Shown here: positions 60,601 through 64,000 of the stretch, in pieces
Numbering within the stretch: the first letter of the stretch is position 1
Layout: every line of letters begins with the position of its first letter
Origin: Gracilimonas sp034520725
GTDB lineage: Bacteria; Bacteroidota; Rhodothermia; Balneolales; Balneolaceae
DNA: 64,000 nucleotides
Direction: 5' to 3'
NCBI GenBank assembly: GCA_034520725.1
Contig: JAXHNH010000003.1
Coordinates: 1-64,000 of the forward strand
Made by a program: the position numbers and the translations under genes
Notes under the pieces: generated by a model
Database searches by the model: none
Told to the model about the DNA's origin: nothing
What the model saw: the letters and a program-made list of their open reading frames with translations, nothing else

Positions 60601-60705
60601 GGCGGACTGGTTACATCAACTTTACTCACATTATTGGTATTACCCACCATCTACCACTGGATGGAAAAAGGGAAAGAATTAGTGGAAAAAACTCAGGAAT
60701 TCTAA
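57615..60705 (+). CDS. czcA: Heavy-metal efflux RND pump (CzcA type), frame broken once
   Basis: About 1030 residues after joining. Proton-driven antiporter exporting divalent metal ions. The fourth-helix motif GAIDFGMVVDGSVVMVEN has the D...D...E set of the Czc (Co/Zn/Cd) subclass and lacks the Cus (Cu/Ag) pattern. N-terminal DIPINSQPDVTPVQVLVITK and MNGLPDIKEVRSISQFGLSA, and C-terminal LPIALSGGIFILWMRGLYLS and VGPGSEVQRPLASVVIGGLV, are conserved. The only break is an extra G at 58599, directly after an in-frame CTT in YDQSEL, where VDRTTSTIITNL continues. All other regions are intact, so the gene is very likely functional. Confidence 0.93.
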
Positions 60706-60709
60706 TCAA

Positions 60710-61183
60710 ATGGAGTACACCATGAATCCTGCACATTTACATCTTATCGTTAATCATATTCCAATCTTTACCACAGTAATCGGGATCTTCATCCTGATCT
60801 GGGGCATGTATAAAAGCAATTCTTCCGTTCGGAATATTGCGTTTGTACTGTTTATTTTTGGTGCCATAGGAAGCTATGTAGCCATCGAAACCGGCGAATC
60901 AGCTGAAGATATTGTGGAAGAAGTTGCCACTGTTTCTCATGATGCCATTCATGATCATGAAGAAGCAGCAGAATTATCGCTTTGGTTTGCCATTGTGATG
61001 GGTTTACTAAGCGTGGGAGCTTTAGCCGCCAAAAAACTGAACCTCCGATTTGAAACCGGTTTGCATATCGTGATACTGCTAACAGCTTTGATCACCGCGG
61101 GCATACTTTCGTATGTAGCTTATGAAGGTGGCCAGATCATGCATCAGGAAGCCTACACTGAACAGGTTCAAACAGACAAATAA
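60710..61183 (+). CDS. Four-helix membrane protein (DUF2231-like) of the metal efflux locus
   Basis: 157 residues (or 152 from ATG 60725). MNPAHLHLIVNHIPIFTTVI starts a four-helix bundle; helices follow at about 40-60, 95-115 and 122-142. Conserved His in HLHLIVNHIP and DAIHDHEEAAE could bind metal or haem. It begins 4 bases after the pump gene, so it is part of the efflux operon. Relatives in this lineage commonly follow czcA. Biochemical role unknown. Its end overlaps the convergent NUDIX gene by 16 bases. Confidence 0.7.
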   Translation: MEYTMNPAHLHLIVNHIPIFTTVIGIFILIWGMYKSNSSVRNIAFVLFIFGAIGSYVAIETGESAEDIVEEVATVSHDAIHDHEEAAELSLWFAIVMGLLSVGALAAKKLNLRFETGLHIVILLTALITAGILSYVAYEGGQIMHQEAYTEQVQTDK

Positions 61184-61749
61184 TCCGCCTCAAAGGGCCT
61201 GTTTTCCATCCACCAGTGCCAGGCTCTCAATAGGCAGATGACCGTCTTTCCATCGTTGATCTCACCGGTATGCACCATTTCAACGGCTTCTTTGAAAGGT
61301 ATTTTGTGGCGGGTCACAAACTCATCATCGTCTACCTTTTGGGGAACTGCACCCAGATTCCATGCCACATAGATGTGTATGATCTCATCTGAATACCCAA
61401 TGCCCGGATAGAAATGCCCCACATACGCAAGTTTCTCAGCTGTAACACCGGCCTCTTCCTCTAATTCCCTCCCTGCTGTTTTATTCTGAGATTCTCCGGC
61501 ATCAATCTTACCGGCCGGCACTTCCCAGAATATCTGTTCCATTGGGTACCTGAATTGCCTTATCATCATGATGTCCCCGTTCCCATAAACAGGGACTACT
61601 GCACAGGCACCGGGATGTTTGATCCATTCTCTCGATGAAGCAGCCCCATCCGGCAGTTCCACTTCATCATAAAAAACATGCAAAAGCTTTCCTCTAAAAA
61701 CCTCTTTTGAATTTAGCTTTTTCTCTATCAGTAATTTATGGTCCTTCAT
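61168..61749 (-). CDS. NUDIX hydrolase, ADP-ribose pyrophosphatase-like
   Basis: 193 residues. The Nudix box AGKIDAGESQNKTAGRELEEEAGV supplies Gx5Ex7REUxEExGU. WEVPAGKI and YPGIGYSDEIIHIYVA fit ADP-ribose/GDP-mannose pyrophosphatases. It hydrolyses nucleoside diphosphate sugars. Stands alone, convergent with the efflux operon. Confidence 0.92.
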   Translation of the reverse strand: MKDHKLLIEKKLNSKEVFRGKLLHVFYDEVELPDGAASSREWIKHPGACAVVPVYGNGDIMMIRQFRYPMEQIFWEVPAGKIDAGESQNKTAGRELEEEAGVTAEKLAYVGHFYPGIGYSDEIIHIYVAWNLGAVPQKVDDDEFVTRHKIPFKEAVEMVHTGEINDGKTVICLLRAWHWWMENRPFEADYLSV

Positions 61750-61868
61750 ATTGGTTTTAGAGCGTTAATGACTGTAAATTTGATGGGCAATATCGCAAAT
61801 AAATACAAGGTTTGGCTACAAAGATCAAAAACATAGACGGGAAAAAGGTAACGGTTACCGGGCGAGTT

Positions 61869-62405
61869 ATGACCTGGTCGAATATGATTTCCTTTTCCAG
61901 AATTTTAGTAGCCTTTCCTATTGTTCATTTACACTACATTAACAACTTACAGGTTACTTCCACTATCAGCATTCTGATCTTTTACGGTTTTATATCAGAT
62001 TATCTGGATGGACTCATTGCCCGTAAAACAAACACGATCTCCGAAATCGGAAAGATGATAGACCCGGTCGCCGATAAATTGTGCGCCCTTGTATTGTTTG
62101 TCTATACTGTCTGGATCGGATGGATTCCGTTCTGGTTCCTTGTACTGGCCATGTTTCGTGATATATCGATTATGCTCGGTTCATATTTTATTAAAAGTAA
62201 GTACAATAAAGTGGCTATGGCCATCATGTCGGGCAAGATATCAGTGAATGTTTTGGCCCTTTATTGGATCTCAGTGTTCTTTTTTCCGGAGGCCACGAAT
62301 GTTCATATGTTTTTAATGGCTTGTTCGGTATCTCTAATGGTGATATCGTGGATAGATTATTTTAACCGCTACCGCCTCATTATGCGCGGAGCAAAATTCA
62401 ATTAG
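61869..62405 (+). CDS. CDP-alcohol phosphatidyltransferase (PgsA-like)
   Basis: The first membrane segment and the CDP-alcohol motif are clear: DYLDGLIARKTNTISEIG followed by KMIDPVADKL supplies DGx2ARx8Gx3Dx3D. Four to five membrane helices in total. It probably makes phosphatidylglycerolphosphate or a related phospholipid. The start is uncertain: ATG 61869 gives MTWSNMISFSRILVA; a TTG at 61812 would add 19 residues. 8 bases before ftsY. Confidence 0.85.
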   Translation: MTWSNMISFSRILVAFPIVHLHYINNLQVTSTISILIFYGFISDYLDGLIARKTNTISEIGKMIDPVADKLCALVLFVYTVWIGWIPFWFLVLAMFRDISIMLGSYFIKSKYNKVAMAIMSGKISVNVLALYWISVFFFPEATNVHMFLMACSVSLMVISWIDYFNRYRLIMRGAKFN

Positions 62406-62413
62406 TTTGAGAC

Positions 62414-63367
62414 ATGGGATTTCTTGAAAAATTAGGACTGAAGAAAAAAGAGAAGCTGGATGAAGGCGTTCAAAAAAGCAGGGACGGTCTGCTTAATAAG
62501 ATCGGTAAAGCTTTTGTTGGTAAGGACAAAGTTGATGATGCCATTCTTGATGATTTGGAGGAGATCCTGATCACATCCGATGTTGGGGTGAACACGACCA
62601 TAGAGATCATCAAAAAAATTGAGGCCCGTGTAGCAAGAGATAAATTCGTTACACAGGATGAATTACAGACCCTGCTGCGGCAGGAAATTGTTGACCTACT
62701 CGAAGATAACGCCCCTGATAAACCTGCTGAATTTGATGCTGATTTTCCGGTCAAACCACACGTTATTCTTGTAGTGGGTGTTAACGGTGTAGGTAAAACA
62801 ACGACTATTGGAAAACTGGCTCACCTCTACAAGAAAGCCGGTAAGAATGTGATCCTGGGCGCTGCTGATACTTTCCGTGCGGCAGCTGTTGATCAGCTTA
62901 AGATCTGGAGTGAACGGGCGGATGTCCCCATCATCCAACAAGGGCAAAACGCGGATCCGGCATCAGTCGCTTACGATACGGTTGCAGCTGCTAAAGCCCG
63001 AAGCGTTGATGTGGCTTTGATCGACACCGCAGGTCGGCTCCATAATAAAAAAGCGTTGATGGAAGAACTTGGCAAGATCAAGCGCGTGATGGGTAAAGTG
63101 GTTGAAGGCGCTCCACATGAAGTCATCCTGGTGCTGGATGCCTCAACCGGACAAAACGCCATGCAGCAGGCAAAGGCCTTTACAAAAACGGTTGATATCA
63201 CCGGTTTGGCTCTTACAAAACTGGATGGCACCGCAAAAGGAGGTATCGTTATCGGTGTGTCTCATGAACTGAATGTACCCGTAAAATATATTGGTTTAGG
63301 AGAGCAGATCGAAGACCTTCAGGTGTTTGATCGTGCTGACTTTGTCAACGCCTTATTTGGTGAGTAA
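62414..63367 (+). CDS. ftsY: Signal recognition particle receptor FtsY
   Basis: 317 residues. Short N-terminal acidic helix, the four-helix N domain (DDAILDDLEEILITSDVGVN), then the SRP-GTPase G domain: GVNGVGKTTTIGKLA (G1), DTFRAAAVDQLKIW, LIDTAGRLHNKK (G3), LTKLDGTAKGG (G4) and GLGEQIEDLQVFD (G5). Docks SRP-ribosome complexes at the membrane. Intact. The codon CTT at 62423-62425 followed by G is read in frame here, a useful control for the frame-break pattern elsewhere. Confidence 0.96.
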   Translation: MGFLEKLGLKKKEKLDEGVQKSRDGLLNKIGKAFVGKDKVDDAILDDLEEILITSDVGVNTTIEIIKKIEARVARDKFVTQDELQTLLRQEIVDLLEDNAPDKPAEFDADFPVKPHVILVVGVNGVGKTTTIGKLAHLYKKAGKNVILGAADTFRAAAVDQLKIWSERADVPIIQQGQNADPASVAYDTVAAAKARSVDVALIDTAGRLHNKKALMEELGKIKRVMGKVVEGAPHEVILVLDASTGQNAMQQAKAFTKTVDITGLALTKLDGTAKGGIVIGVSHELNVPVKYIGLGEQIEDLQVFDRADFVNALFGE

Positions 63368-63535
63368 AAAACCGGTAATAAACGGCTAATATTGTAACAT
63401 TTTTATCGGTGGCATCTCTTAATTATTACTGCCCCTTCCAACAGGGTTCATAAAAGTGGATACTATTTTTAACAGGCATACTCCTGAAGAGCAGATATCA
63501 AATAAAATATTAAAACTTTAAACTATAGATTTATA

Positions 63536-63640
63536 TCAGTTGGCGTCTATTTTGCCGCCATCATCGTCATTACCGTCACCCTTTTCTTCTTCTTCGTCAG
63601 GAGATTTGTATGTAATATTATACTTCAACGTATCCTTCAT
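63536..63640 (-). CDS. Small acidic peptide, hypothetical
   Basis: 34 codons from ATG 63640: MKDTLKYNITYKSPDEEEE then a Gly/Asp-rich tail ending GGKIDAN. Highly acidic C-terminal half, no Cys, no hydrophobic segment. A clear ribosome-binding site is missing, but that is common in this lineage. It is divergent from the exported repeat protein 75 bases away. It could be chance, yet the strongly biased composition makes it worth recording. Confidence 0.35.
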   Translation of the reverse strand: MKDTLKYNITYKSPDEEEEKGDGNDDDGGKIDAN

Positions 63641-63714
63641 TTTATATTTACTTTATTAATGGTTGAAAACGAATAATATATTAATTTCATATACAATAGG
63701 CAGAAAGGAATGAC

Positions 63715-64000
63715 ATGAGGTTTTTTTCAACTACAATAATAATTGTATTCTATAGTGTAATTCTTTCAGTGAGTGCCCTTGCTCAGGATCCGGGTTCTCT
63801 ATATTCCAGCGGTCAGACCTTTTACGAGGATGCTCAATACGAACAAGCTGCAAATAATTTTAGAGAATCAGGTCAACTATATTTGCAACAAAAGGATTCT
63901 GTAAACTGGGTAAGATCGATGTATAGACATGGCGATGCATTGATGAGTTCAGGAAAAGTACAAGAGGGTTTGAATACCTTGCTTTCCATCGATGAACACA
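63715..64000 (+). CDS. Exported TPR-type protein, N-terminal part (possibly CHAT)
   Basis: The ATG at 63715 gives a signal peptide (FSTTIIIVFYSVILSVSALAQ), then SSGQTFYEDAQYEQAANNF and RHGDALMSSGKVQEGLNTL, two tetratricopeptide-like helix pairs. Runs off the window. TPR arrays of this style often end in a CHAT caspase-like domain, which cannot be seen here. Confidence 0.6.
   Translation, partial: MRFFSTTIIIVFYSVILSVSALAQDPGSLYSSGQTFYEDAQYEQAANNFRESGQLYLQQKDSVNWVRSMYRHGDALMSSGKVQEGLNTLLSIDEH

Overview
The window looks like chromosomal DNA of a Bacteroidota/Balneolota-type bacterium. The clues are a TAnnTTTG-type promoter core in front of a tRNA gene, a complete Na+-translocating NADH:quinone reductase operon with ApbE and an NqrM-like protein, a leucine-dehydrogenase-type enzyme, weak Shine-Dalgarno sites, and small families typical of that lineage. 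The species is not identified; Balneolaceae is my best guess.

Layout. 1-6.4 kb is chromosomal: a sulfotransferase-like gene, an unknown membrane protein, hslO, a leucine dehydrogenase and recJ, all with broken frames. tRNA-Phe sits at 6.46 kb. From 6.7 to 33.7 kb lies a long accessory region bounded by tRNA-Phe and tRNA-Arg. It holds a RadC-like protein, degraded DUF6602-, DUF4062- and HNH-type genes, a phage recombination module (DUF932, YqaJ nuclease, DUF669-like protein), the stump of an older tyrosine recombinase, and a membrane protein/patatin/two YbjN-like cluster. It continues with a HigA-ImmA regulator-protease, a type I restriction system carrying an AlbA_2-type ATPase, and an sce7726/sce7725/RES-domain cluster. 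A P4-like replication module (DUF6371 primase-like, D5 helicase, HTH) follows, with its integrase facing the 3' end of tRNA-Arg. It reads as stacked mobile elements with defence-like cargo.

34-51 kb is dense core DNA, almost all on the minus strand: nqrA-F with apbE and a convergent NqrM-like gene; xseB-dxs-lipoprotein-queA; an amidohydrolase; comEC; a secreted sugar-dehydrogenase-like lipoprotein; and a thioredoxin-fold protein. 52-64 kb runs mostly on the plus strand: an HTH gene and its partner, a two-component system followed by a CzcCBA-type heavy-metal efflux set, a small membrane protein, a convergent NUDIX hydrolase, a CDP-alcohol phosphatidyltransferase, ftsY, and the start of an exported repeat protein.

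The oddest property is the number of one-base frame breaks in conserved genes. They are dense at 4.6-5.9, 7.1-9.2, 13-16 and 25.5-28.5 kb and rare from 34 kb on. Most add one base on the coding strand, and at least twelve fall directly after an in-frame CTT codon. Insertion-type sequencing error is the conservative reading; +1 slippage on CUU is the interesting alternative. Genes marked broken should be read as one locus each. End coordinates of broken genes are reconstructed by joining frames by eye and can be off by tens of bases.
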